64,000 nt of DNA from Firmicutes bacterium TM09-10 (GTDB lineage: Bacteria > Bacillota > Clostridia > Lachnospirales > Lachnospiraceae), in the NCBI GenBank assembly GCA_003481005.1, contig QUKC01000010.1, forward strand, positions 1 through 64,000, read 5' to 3'. Position numbers and translations under genes: made by a program. The number at the start of each line of letters is the position of its first letter. The stretch's first letter is position 1. Below are positions 43,801 to 50,744 of this stretch, one piece after another. Under the pieces are notes generated by a model that worked only from the letters and a program-made list of their open reading frames with translations, was not told the origin of the DNA and made no database searches.

Positions 43801-44254
43801 GAAGCATGCTATCGCTTCTGGAGGCTGTAGTATTTCCCGGGGACCTGAAATTTTCCTGGATCTTTATCCCGTCCGTTGCTTCACCGATTTCTTTCTGGAA
43901 GCCTTCCAGCCCACGCTGTTTCAGGAACTCCGACAGACTCATATGCTCTTCTTCCACCCGGTCCGGATTTTCCAGATAATATAAAAGCACCGCCGTACAA
44001 TGCTTGCACAGACCCTCATAGGAATAAAATGCAGGACAATCGCACCATGCCTCCTGCACGCTGTCTTCTTCCTCATCCAGCAGGATCCTCACGTCATAAA
44101 GATTTCTCCCGCTCCCTTTGACGTCCGCCTGAATCTGCCTGCCTTTTTTCGTAGTTTTTATCTGAAAGCGCCTGATCTTGCCCTGCCGCCAGATATCTAC
44201 CCCTCTGGAATAGGAATACCCTGCCAGCTTTCGAATCTGTTCCCGTGTGATCAT
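40892..44254 (-). CDS. SWIM zinc-finger SNF2-family helicase
   Basis: This 1120-residue protein has an N-terminal SWIM zinc finger (WCDCPAFYSYEGLCKHCTAVLL, about residues 64-85), a long SNF2-associated region, and a C-terminal SNF2 ATPase: ILADDMGLGKTLQ (about 690, Walker A), VIDEAQYIKNHGT (about 790, DEAQ-type Walker B), LTGTPIENRLSELWSIFDYL, LLFSQFTTMLERL, and DRAHRIGQ near 1065. It is a full-length DNA translocase of the bacterial HepA/SNF2 type; target unknown. The start at 44254 has GGAGG eight bases upstream. Confidence 0.92.
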   Translation of the reverse strand: MITREQIRKLAGYSYSRGVDIWRQGKIRRFQIKTTKKGRQIQADVKGSGRNLYDVRILLDEEEDSVQEAWCDCPAFYSYEGLCKHCTAVLLYYLENPDRVEEEHMSLSEFLKQRGLEGFQKEIGEATDGIKIQENFRSPGNTTASRSDSMLLAGVPKRKTTRQLKELLQKQTARHMLPVLQEESFGKVRLEPLLICDTRECRAEFRIGIGRMYIVKDIFSMIRALREQSSYSYGKSLEFVHIKGSFTEESRPLVEFLEQWVGRYEKAYLQTSGYSYLYRAALPKARTIVLDGWGLDGFLDAMGNRVFYVQLDGTESRWHVTDAALERRLQLTGTEGGAELSLENVFGYACERDQVYFKDGLIYRVSNEGLGEVTEFLDCMKKLPNRTAFLQEEDLPAFFRQLMPILKEHFQCEIEGVDEKQTELSAVKFQFYLDMPQEKLVSCRAIACYGEREYSVYDLTGDIDRRDLVSESEAARILSSYCNTYDDLKKEMIIYQDDELFYRLLTEGIVQLSAIGEVYVSDSLKKVRILPSPGVSVGISMGGDLLELTVSSQDMPREELMEILSRYDRKRKFYRLKNGDFVNMEENGLESLQEVRQALQLTDKQLMQDKIEVPAYRMLYLDEALQENAMMEVIRDVSFASRIKKLQNPDFEKEYVPDSLKGILREYQKAGAAWIGMLYSNQFGGILADDMGLGKTLQVISFLLVEHTGCSLIVCPASLVYNWKHELERFAPSLKADMVTGNVQQRKEVLDRWKEVDVLITSYDLLRRDITDYQELHFFCEVIDEAQYIKNHGTQAARAVKQVQTGFRLALTGTPIENRLSELWSIFDYLMPGYLYSYQRFRTELEQPIVQHKDEDAAKRLQRLIRPFVLRRLKKEVLQDLPDKLEENLYADMDGEQQELYDAHVRRMKLMLEEKSDEEIRTDKIEILAELTRLRQLCCDPALLYDNYKGGSAKTELVRGLIRNAVENGHKVLLFSQFTTMLERLYRILEEEKIASHMLTGATPKEKRIEMVESFAHDEVPVFCISLKAGGTGLNLTAADVVIHFDPWWNSAVQNQATDRAHRIGQKNVVNVYRILAKGTIEEKIVELQERKLQLSDRILGGESLQAQGLTREELLELLR

Positions 44255-44427
44255 GCTGTAAGCCTCCGCTCCCGCTGTCTGCGGTCCGTTCCTGCTGCCC
44301 CTGCCTATGGCTGCGATGCAGCCTGACTGCATTGTGATCTCGCCAACCTCATCTTTTTATTATAGCAAGGAACTTTCTCTCCTACAACACACGCCGCGGG
44401 ATTTCCGGAAAATTTGGTATTACAGTT
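44255..44427. other. Upstream region of the SNF2 helicase gene
   Basis: No gene is supported. The helicase frame stays open to 44332 but lacks a start signal there. It probably contains the helicase promoter. Confidence 0.4.
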
Positions 44428-44640
44428 CACTCGTCCCTTACTGTGGGCTGATTTCATGCTAGCATGAAAATCAGCCTGAAGTAAGGGACGAAGGTAGCGC
44501 CATTCCATGAGCAAAAAGAATCCGCTGCACAGCAGCGGAAAGCATCGAAGAGGCAATTCATGACAATAGAATGTTCGCGGAGCGTACATTCTATTGTATT
44601 GCGAATGGCGTGGTGAACTGTTTTCACTCGTCCCTTACGA
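44428..44640. repeat. Hairpin-rich element bounded by 14-bp direct repeats
   Basis: CACTCGTCCCTTAC occurs at 44428-44441 and 44625-44638, with an inverted copy GTAAGGGACGA at 44481-44491. Inside are GGCTGATTT-type arms (44446-44476), TCCGCTG/CAGCGGA (44521-44539) and a perfect 12-bp arm pair ACAATAGAATGT/ACATTCTATTGT (44563-44597), enclosed by CGCCATTC (44498-44505)/GAATGGCG (44603-44610). It may be a MITE-like element or a folded RNA. Confidence 0.5.
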
Positions 44641-44642
44641 TT

Positions 44643-44969
44643 TTATGAACTGCTCTGCGCTTCTGCTTCCAGCAAAAAACCAAAATAAACTGCCTGCCGT
44701 CTGAAAAAGGAGGCGTCTTCCAATATTTCATGCTCCTGATGGCGCCCCTGCGGCACGATCAGGGAATCCAATTCTGTTCCGAGATATCTGCTCAGCGCAT
44801 AAAAATTGTCCAGCGACGGCAATGCCTTGCCCTGAAACCAGTTATAGATAGACTGCATCGCCGCCAGTCCCAAAAATTGTTTGATTTCTTTTGCCTCGAT
44901 ATTTTTCTTAATACAGGCTTCTTTTAACCTCTGTCCTGTCCGTAACACGTCGATAAGCGGATATCCCAT
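44643..44969 (-). CDS. XRE-like helix-turn-helix protein
   Basis: This 108-residue protein reads GQRLKEACIKKNIEAKEIKQFLGLAAMQSIYNWFQGKALPSLDNFYALSRYLGTELDSLIVP, a Cro/C1-type domain at about residues 12-75, with a hydrophobic C-terminal stretch FGFLLEAEA. A GGAGGT site precedes the ATG. It stands alone, next to the hairpin element. Target unknown. Confidence 0.75.
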   Translation of the reverse strand: MGYPLIDVLRTGQRLKEACIKKNIEAKEIKQFLGLAAMQSIYNWFQGKALPSLDNFYALSRYLGTELDSLIVPQGRHQEHEILEDASFFRRQAVYFGFLLEAEAQSSS

Positions 44970-45525
44970 TTCTACCTCCTTGCTGTCTCTCCATCTTCTC
45001 TGTTTTGCCCTTCTGTTCTAAGTTTTCTTACGGTCAGCGCAGTAAATGCGCAGACCTGCGGAACAGTTACTTGTTATTTTCTATTTATTCTACCTCATTG
45101 CGTGTCCCATTGTACGGACTCGCACCCAAAGATTCGTTACAGCTTACTGGAAAAGACCCACCGCACAGCCATGCGGAATTCCCGCGCCCGGACAGCGCTG
45201 ACCGTTCTCATGGATTTCAACCCGTCCGGCAACTCCGGCAGGTCTGTATCATCAATCAAAATTTAAACTATCTTTCTATCTTTTCTACCAGACTAAATTT
45301 TGTTTGCTTGGGGCACAACTACCGGGGAGGGTAGTGTGTCTTGGGTCCGTTTTCGGAATTTCGTGCGGAGGGTCTGAGCAATCCGTTTTGTTATACGTAT
45401 CATTCTGTCCTATTGAGGAGGATGTGCACTACCCATTGTCTAAAGCCAATGGGCTTCCTGCTTCGCAGACCTCTTCAAAGTTTTGCATTCACCTCCAAAC
45501 AGGCTCGGCGGATTCAGACCTGCTG
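44970..45525. other. Intergenic region with an IS remnant
   Basis: Short plus-strand frames here lack ribosome binding sites and protein-like composition. The stretch contains a GGTCAGCGCA/TGCGCAGACC hairpin (45031-45055) and, at 45420-45500, what looks like the right end of an IS200/IS605-type element. Confidence 0.5.
45420..45500 (-). mobile_element. IS200/IS605-type right-end remnant
   Basis: Read on the minus strand, GAAGCAGGAAGCCCATTGG, then CTTTAGACAATGGGTAGTGCAC matches the hairpin-plus-GTTCAC-like ending that follows tnpB genes (stem CCCATTG/CAATGGG with a CTTTAG loop, 45431-45451). No tnpB or tnpA frame remains next to it. Recognition is from memory of such ends. Confidence 0.45.
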
Positions 45526-46284
45526 CTACACTTCAATCCAGGTCGCAGCATTTGACAGTGCAAGCTTCGTGTCCAGCTCCAGAAGTAATTCTTCCCTGCT
45601 CTCCTGAATCCTTTCTGTCAGACTGCGGAGCTTCGACAACTCCTGTGCAGAAAGGATAGGCTGCGGCGGCTTGAGCTGTCCAGCGTCGGCACGGCTGCCT
45701 TTCTCCTGCCCGGCGCTGCCTCTTCCTGCAGACGGATTCTGCAAAATCACTACATTTCCTTTCAGTGCCGGGCGGCGTCCAGACGGATTCTGTCCGTGCT
45801 TGGAAAACACCTTTTGTTTTTTCAAAATGCTTTCCAGATGATTCGTCAACAGCTGTTCAAATGCAGTGTCTGCTGTCTCTTTATCGTTCAGGCGGCTGCG
45901 CAGAGCGACTGCCTCCGAGACGGTCATATAGCCGCGCGAGGTATCCAGCCATGTCTCCCCGTTCGATCTGGCGACCGCGCTGCAGATCGAATCATACCGG
46001 AGGATCAGGTCCTGGATCTGCTGCAGGGCGGCATCGAGGTGCGCACCGCAATGCGCACTTGTCCCGTCAGATACTGCACCATGTCCTATGCTGCCAGACA
46101 TCGCTGACTGTGCCGGCTTTCTGCCTGTCTTGGACGCGTCGAACCGCGCGCTTCTCCGTTCTGCAAAAGCGCCGTCCGTGCCTGCCTCCCTTCCCAGCTG
46201 TCCGATCTTCTTCGTGATCCGCTTCTTTAAAAGTTCGCGCTCCTTCAGCGCCTCTGTTACCGTCATCCTGCTCTTCATCATCAT
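45526..46284 (-). CDS. DIP1984-like coiled-coil protein
   Basis: This protein of about 252 residues has the pattern of the DIP1984 family at both ends (TVTEALKERELLKKRITKKI at the start; QIQDLILRYDSICSAVARSN and YMTVSEAVALRSRLNDKET in the middle; LDTKLALSNAATWIEV at the end), interrupted by two low-complexity inserts rich in G, S, A and R (about residues 35-75 and 170-205). Family function is unknown. The start is ambiguous among several ATG codons between 46299 and 46266. The inserts are unusual. Confidence 0.5.
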   Translation of the reverse strand: MMMKSRMTVTEALKERELLKKRITKKIGQLGREAGTDGAFAERRSARFDASKTGRKPAQSAMSGSIGHGAVSDGTSAHCGAHLDAALQQIQDLILRYDSICSAVARSNGETWLDTSRGYMTVSEAVALRSRLNDKETADTAFEQLLTNHLESILKKQKVFSKHGQNPSGRRPALKGNVVILQNPSAGRGSAGQEKGSRADAGQLKPPQPILSAQELSKLRSLTERIQESREELLLELDTKLALSNAATWIEV

Positions 46285-46299
46285 CGCCCCTGTCTGCAT

Positions 46300-46735
46300 T
46301 GTGAACTCCCCATCGCCTTACACCAGTGGGATTGCGGCAGCCTGTTTTTACTCTGTTATTATTTTATTCCAGATTTTTACCTCTGTCATCCAGTTACAAA
46401 CTGATTGACAAACAGATGTTCTGTGCGTTAAAATATTTGTTTTTTACGATACCTTCCGCTGATTCGCAGCTCAGCTTTCCTGCGAAAAGGGACACGCGAA
46501 TTGCGATACATTTTCCGGGTCGATTCTTGTCAAAAATTTTCCATTCCTATATACTGATATAGGATGATGCCAGGATTGTTGGAGTGCGCAGCACAGAACA
46601 ATCTACAGGCCTCAAGGTCAGGGGCTTTTGCCATGTTTCCCACGGATCCATCCGGCATCATAGATATAAAAAACCACTCCGCAAGGATTGCCCTGCATGG
46701 GATTGTCACTGCTGCAGGACAGAATGAGAGGCATT
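46300..46735 (+). other. Intergenic region upstream of the GH2 gene
   Basis: No gene is supported. Two candidate promoters are seen: TTGACA (46405-46410)/TAAAAT (46429-46434), spacer 18, and TTGTCA (46527-46532)/TATACT (46550-46555), spacer 17. A small frame at 46564-46776 has no ribosome binding site. Confidence 0.5.
46527..46555 (+). promoter_or_regulatory. Candidate promoter of the GH2-RNA methyltransferase operon
   Basis: TTGTCA and TATACT with a 17-bp spacer, giving an untranslated leader of about 175 bases. Confidence 0.55.
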
Positions 46736-48526
46736 ATGATACAGCTTCAGACAAAATTCAGTCGGCAGGTCGATGAACATAACGTTCTCCCGGAATATCC
46801 GCGGCCGTCGCTGGTTCGTACTTCTTATTTGAATTTGAACGGGCGTTGGGAATGCGCTTTTTCCAAAACACCGGAAATCCCGCTTTCCTTCGATTTGAGC
46901 ATTCTGGTTCCGTTTTCTCCGGAATGTCAGCTTTCGGGCGTTTCCAGACAGCTAAAGCCCGGCGAATATCTCTGGTACCGCCGCACCATCCCCCTCGCAA
47001 AACCGCAGCAGGATAAGCGCATCCTGCTCCATTTCGGCGCTGCAGACCACACAGCAGAGGTTTTTGTCAATCGGATTTCTGCAGTGCGTCACTGCGGCGG
47101 CTATCTGCCTTTTTCTGCAGATATCACGGATTATCTCCAGGAAGGCGACAACGAACTGATCGTCCGGATTCAGGATGAAAGCAACACGTCCTGGCATGCG
47201 CGGGGCAAGCAGTCTTTAAAGCCCGGCGGCATGTTTTATACGGCGCAGAGCGGCCTGTGGCAGACGGTCTGGATGGAAATTGTTCCAGTCAATTATATCG
47301 AACAGATTTTTTATCACACCGACTATGATCAGGGACTCGTCCACTTAAAAGTGCTGACACAGCATTCCGCCCCGGTCGAATGCGTGATCTCCGGTAAGGA
47401 CATGGAGCCGTTCTGCATAAACGGTATGACCAACTCCGAGCTGATCGTTTCTCTGCCCGATTTCCATCCCTGGACACCGGAGGACCCGTTTTTATATCTC
47501 GTCAGCCTAAAAAGCGGCGCCGACCGCGTATCCAGCTATTTTGCGATGCGAAAATGCGATATCCAGACCGCGCCGGACGGCACACAGCGCTTTTACTTAA
47601 ACAATAAACCCTATTTTCAGGCGGGGGTACTGGATCAGGGCTACTGGCCGGAAAGTCTCTACACCGCACCGACGGACGAGGCGTTGATCGCCGATATTTC
47701 GCGGATGAAAGAGCTCGGCTTCAACATGCTGCGCAAGCACGCCAAAATCGAGCCCGAGCGTTTTTACTACCACTGCGACCAGCTGGGCATGCTCGTCTGG
47801 CAGGACATGGTAAACGGCGGTTCCGCCTATAAGCACTGGTTCGTCACCTATCTGGCGACTTTGATGAACTGGAATCATATTTCTTTTTCCGACGATGAAA
47901 AGCACGCCGGTCTGCTCTCCCGGCTCCATCCCGAGGGAAAAGACGAATTCCGGCGCGAAATCACAGAAACCATCGCCTTTTTGTACAACCATCCCAGCAT
48001 TGTCGTCTGGGTTCCATTTAATGAAGGCTGGGGGCAGTTCGACGCGCTCGCGGCATGCGAACAAATCCGCACGCTCGATTCCTCCCGGCTGGTCGATCAC
48101 GCAAGCGGCTGGTTTGACCAGAAGGGCGGCGATATTTTGAGCCTGCATTATTATTTTCTGAAATTAAAATTCAAACCGGAAAGCAAACGCGCGGCGGCGC
48201 TGACCGAATTCGGAGGATATTCCCTTTCGATCCCCGGACACAGCTGCTGTAAAAAAGTGTACGGCTACAAAAAATTCAACTCCACCGGTGCGCTGACTTA
48301 CGGCTATATCGACCTGATCCGACAGACGATTCTGCCCGCTGTCAAAAAAGGCATCGGCGCGACCGTGTATACACAGCTTTCCGACATTGAAGAGGAAACA
48401 AACGGAATTTATACCTACGATAGAGAAATCTGTAAAATTGACCCCGACACGCTCCGCAAATGGAACCGGGCGCTCAAAGAAGCTGGAGAATGTAAAACAT
48501 ATGCCGACCATCCTACCGATCACTGA
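46736..48526 (+). CDS. Glycoside hydrolase family 2 protein
   Basis: This 596-residue intracellular enzyme has the GH2 order: an N-terminal sugar-binding jelly roll (LNLNGRWECAF; LWYRRTIPL; FGAADHTAEVFVN; GGYLPFSADIT), an immunoglobulin-like domain (about 190-290), and a TIM barrel with MKELGFNMLRKHAKIEPERFYYHCDQLGMLVWQDM, acid/base glutamate in PFNEGWG (about 430) and nucleophile glutamate in LTEFGG (about 490). It likely releases beta-galactose, glucuronate, mannose or a related sugar from small glycosides; the specificity is not clear. Start choice is uncertain between ATGs at 46724 and 46736. Its end overlaps the methyltransferase start. Confidence 0.88.
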   Translation: MIQLQTKFSRQVDEHNVLPEYPRPSLVRTSYLNLNGRWECAFSKTPEIPLSFDLSILVPFSPECQLSGVSRQLKPGEYLWYRRTIPLAKPQQDKRILLHFGAADHTAEVFVNRISAVRHCGGYLPFSADITDYLQEGDNELIVRIQDESNTSWHARGKQSLKPGGMFYTAQSGLWQTVWMEIVPVNYIEQIFYHTDYDQGLVHLKVLTQHSAPVECVISGKDMEPFCINGMTNSELIVSLPDFHPWTPEDPFLYLVSLKSGADRVSSYFAMRKCDIQTAPDGTQRFYLNNKPYFQAGVLDQGYWPESLYTAPTDEALIADISRMKELGFNMLRKHAKIEPERFYYHCDQLGMLVWQDMVNGGSAYKHWFVTYLATLMNWNHISFSDDEKHAGLLSRLHPEGKDEFRREITETIAFLYNHPSIVVWVPFNEGWGQFDALAACEQIRTLDSSRLVDHASGWFDQKGGDILSLHYYFLKLKFKPESKRAAALTEFGGYSLSIPGHSCCKKVYGYKKFNSTGALTYGYIDLIRQTILPAVKKGIGATVYTQLSDIEEETNGIYTYDREICKIDPDTLRKWNRALKEAGECKTYADHPTDH

Positions 48527-49322
48527 TTTTCTTGACCCGCAGCTGGACATCTATGCCCGCCTTTCCGAGAATCAGCTGTTAAACCGCTGCGACCCACAGA
48601 ATGGAATTTTTATTGCCGAAAGCCCAAAGGTCATCGAACGCGCGCTGGACGCCGGCTGCATCCCGATCTCTTTTCTGACGGAGGACAGACATCTGGAAAA
48701 TCAGGCGGTTCCGTTTCTGGAACGCTGCCCGGACATCCCGTTTTTTTCCGCCCCGTTTGAGGTGCTCACACAGCTGACCGGCTTTGCCCTGACCCGCGGT
48801 ATGCTCTGCGCCATGAGACGTCCGAAGCTCCCCTCTGTCGAGGCGCTCTGCCGGACTTCCAGCCGTCTTGTTATTCTGGAAAATATTATGAATCCCACCA
48901 ACATCGGCGCGATTTTCCGCTCTGCTGCCGCTCTCGGCATGGACGGCGTGCTGCTGACCTCTGACTGCTCCAATCCGCTTTACCGGCGCGCGATCCGCGT
49001 CAGCATGGGAACCGTTTTCCAGATTCCGTGGACCTTTCTGGACAGCAGCTGGCCGCTTCCGGGGATTTCCAAATTAAAAAATCACGGCTTCCACACCGTT
49101 TCGATGGCGCTTCGCCATGATTCTGTTTCGATTGATGATCCAAAGCTTTCTTCCAAACAAAAGCTCGCTGTCATCCTCGGCTCCGAGGGGGAAGGACTGT
49201 TGGATGAAACCATCAACAACTGCGATGACACCGTCTGTATCCCGATGTTCCACGGAGTGGATTCCTTAAATGTTGCCGCTGCAAGCGCAGTCGCATTCTG
49301 GGAGCTGGGGAAACGAAAATAA
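48501..49322 (+). CDS. SpoU/TrmH-family RNA 2'-O-methyltransferase
   Basis: This 273-residue protein has an N-terminal substrate-binding domain (GIFIAESPKVIERALDAG) and the SPOUT knot: VILENIMNPTNIGAIFRSAAALGMDGVLL (motif 1, about 125-153), VILGSEGEGL (motif 2, about 225) and CIPMFHGVDSLNVAAASAVAFWE (motif 3, about 248). Such enzymes methylate ribose in 23S rRNA or tRNA. It overlaps the GH2 gene by 26 bases, an unusual pairing that implies coupled translation. A strong bidirectional terminator follows. Confidence 0.9.
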   Translation: MPTILPITDFLDPQLDIYARLSENQLLNRCDPQNGIFIAESPKVIERALDAGCIPISFLTEDRHLENQAVPFLERCPDIPFFSAPFEVLTQLTGFALTRGMLCAMRRPKLPSVEALCRTSSRLVILENIMNPTNIGAIFRSAAALGMDGVLLTSDCSNPLYRRAIRVSMGTVFQIPWTFLDSSWPLPGISKLKNHGFHTVSMALRHDSVSIDDPKLSSKQKLAVILGSEGEGLLDETINNCDDTVCIPMFHGVDSLNVAAASAVAFWELGKRK

Positions 49323-49330
49323 ATACATTC

Positions 49331-49360
49331 GGCTCGCGTTTCTTACAAACACGAGCCTTT
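49331..49360. terminator. Bidirectional terminator
   Basis: GGCTCGCGTTT pairs with AAACACGAGCC around TCTTAC and is followed by TTTT, separating the methyltransferase gene from the convergent ORF6N gene. Confidence 0.75.
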
Positions 49361-49372
49361 TCATCATTATAA

Positions 49373-50326
49373 TTATCTATTCGCTTCTTCTGTTTCAATT
49401 TCTAAACGATGGAGTATATCTGCTGCAATTCTGATATCTTCTATTTTGGTTATCCCAAAACATTTTTTACCAGCATCTTTCAACGATGCCCCAATATGAT
49501 ATGCTATCGTTTCATCGATAACAAGGAATCTGTCATGAAAAACGCCCGTATAATTTACTGTCAGCGTCGGATACTGACTATTAAAATTCGCTATATCCTG
49601 ATTTGATAACCGAGTTCTGCGTACAGTATATACTATTATATTAACACTACTTTTCTTCTTTGCCAGAATATTCAATGTTCCCACATCAACATAATTATCA
49701 ATTAAAACTATCGACTTTTCCGCTTTTTCAATTAAATTCACCAACAAACTGAAAGCATCATAAATCTGTCCCTCAAAAAATATCTTTTGCCTTACTTCCC
49801 CGTGTTCAGAAATATACGCAAAAATTTGATCAAATTTTTCATCAGCTTCCTTCTGATATGCCAACTGCTTTAATTCCAAGCTATTTAACTTGTCAAACAT
49901 CAATGCATTTTCAGTTAAAAAACGACGCATCTTTACAAAAGTATTCATTATATTTATACTTACCTGAACAGCTTCATCGCTTTTTAAAACAGCTGATAGC
50001 ATTGCTATACCCTGTTCTGTAAATACATAGGGTAAATATCTGCGTCCTCCTTTAACAGACACTTCTTTTATCTCTACATTTGAGGTCGCAATTTGCGACC
50101 TCAAATCTGCATATTCATCATTAGTCAGTTGAAAACAAAAACTTTCCGGAAAACGTTTTGCATTTCTCTTCACACTTTCATTCAATCTCTTCGTCTCAAC
50201 ATTGTATAACTTTGCTAAATCACTATCTACCATAATCTGTTGTCCGCGTACATAATGAATTAAATTTTCAATTTCTTCCGCATTTTCAATAACTACAGAT
50301 ACATTTCCATTCATATTATCAGCCAA
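49373..50326 (-). CDS. ORF6N-domain protein with a PLD-like C-terminal domain
   Basis: This protein of about 317 residues has an N-terminal ORF6N DNA-binding domain (IHYVRGQQIMVDSDLAKLYNVETKRLNESVKRNAKRFPESFCFQLT, then GGRRYLPYVFTEQGIAMLSAVL) and a C-terminal phospholipase-D-like domain (KSIVLIDNYVDVGTLNIL; FHDRFLVIDETIAYHIGASLKDAG) with an H-x-R-x4-D version of the HKD motif. TTG at 50326 is the likely start, eight bases after AGGAG. A palindrome occurs both at its promoter and inside the gene, suggesting autoregulation. Related proteins are common phage and accessory genes. Confidence 0.8.
   Translation of the reverse strand: MADNMNGNVSVVIENAEEIENLIHYVRGQQIMVDSDLAKLYNVETKRLNESVKRNAKRFPESFCFQLTNDEYADLRSQIATSNVEIKEVSVKGGRRYLPYVFTEQGIAMLSAVLKSDEAVQVSINIMNTFVKMRRFLTENALMFDKLNSLELKQLAYQKEADEKFDQIFAYISEHGEVRQKIFFEGQIYDAFSLLVNLIEKAEKSIVLIDNYVDVGTLNILAKKKSSVNIIVYTVRRTRLSNQDIANFNSQYPTLTVNYTGVFHDRFLVIDETIAYHIGASLKDAGKKCFGITKIEDIRIAADILHRLEIETEEANR
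50079..50105. repeat. Internal copy of the ORF6N palindrome
   Basis: A 27-bp perfect palindrome (13-bp arms TTTGAGGTCGCAA around one T) within the coding sequence, where it encodes the LRSQIATS stretch. The same core forms the operator at 50349-50377. Confidence 0.75.
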
Positions 50327-50348
50327 AATTATTTCTCCTATGATTTTT

Positions 50349-50408
50349 AATTGAGGTCGCAATTTGCGACCTCAATTAAATTGTACTTTCTCTTTTTTCT
50401 GTAGTCAA
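50349..50408 (-). promoter_or_regulatory. Promoter and palindromic operator of the ORF6N gene
   Basis: On the minus strand, TTGACT (50408-50403) and TACAAT (50385-50380) with a 17-bp spacer. Directly downstream, at about +1, is a 29-bp perfect palindrome (50349-50377; arms AATTGAGGTCGCAA around one T). Confidence 0.8.
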
Positions 50409-50448
50409 TCAATTACAAATTTAATCGTCCTCTCTTCTTCCCATCCGC

Positions 50449-50490
50449 AAAACAGGACGACTGCACCCCAATTTGCAGCCGTCCTGTTTT
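50449..50490. terminator. Bidirectional terminator
   Basis: AAAACAGGACG pairs with CGTCCTGTTTT, with inner CTGCA/TGCAG. It ends the oxidoreductase operon three bases after the stop of its last gene. Confidence 0.85.
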
Positions 50491-50492
50491 GT

Positions 50493-50732
50493 TTAAGATT
50501 CAACCGGGATCAGAAACTCTTTGATTTTCTGATAATCCTCGGGATTGTAACACACAATTTCATAAGAATCGATTGCTGGATTGCTGAAAATTTCGGTCAG
50601 CCCAACAAATCTTGTAAGCTTAGATGCCAGATTCAATACGTCCTTTTCATCTGTAATCAGCTCTACACGTCCCTGACACTGATCCAGCGATCTGAAAAAA
50701 CCATCCACATTCTGAATATTTTTTACTCTCAT
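50493..50732 (-). CDS. Small protein of unknown function beside a Gfo/Idh/MocA gene
   Basis: This 79-residue protein starts 12 bases after the oxidoreductase stop, with GAGAGGA upstream, and ends in front of a terminator, so it is a real operon member. The sequence (GFFRSLDQCQGRVELITDEKDVLNLASKLTRFVGLTEIFS) suggests a small alpha/beta fold; no cysteines or membrane segments. I do not recognise a family. Confidence 0.65.
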   Translation of the reverse strand: MRVKNIQNVDGFFRSLDQCQGRVELITDEKDVLNLASKLTRFVGLTEIFSNPAIDSYEIVCYNPEDYQKIKEFLIPVES

Positions 50733-50744
50733 AGCATTCCTCTC

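Noticed and set aside
45005-45607. Three overlapping plus-strand frames
   Set aside because: Mutually overlapping, no ribosome sites, atypical composition; the last overlaps a better-supported minus-strand gene.
46564-46776. Seventy-codon frame upstream of the GH2 gene
   Set aside because: No ribosome site, overlaps the GH2 start, and lies in the probable untranslated leader.
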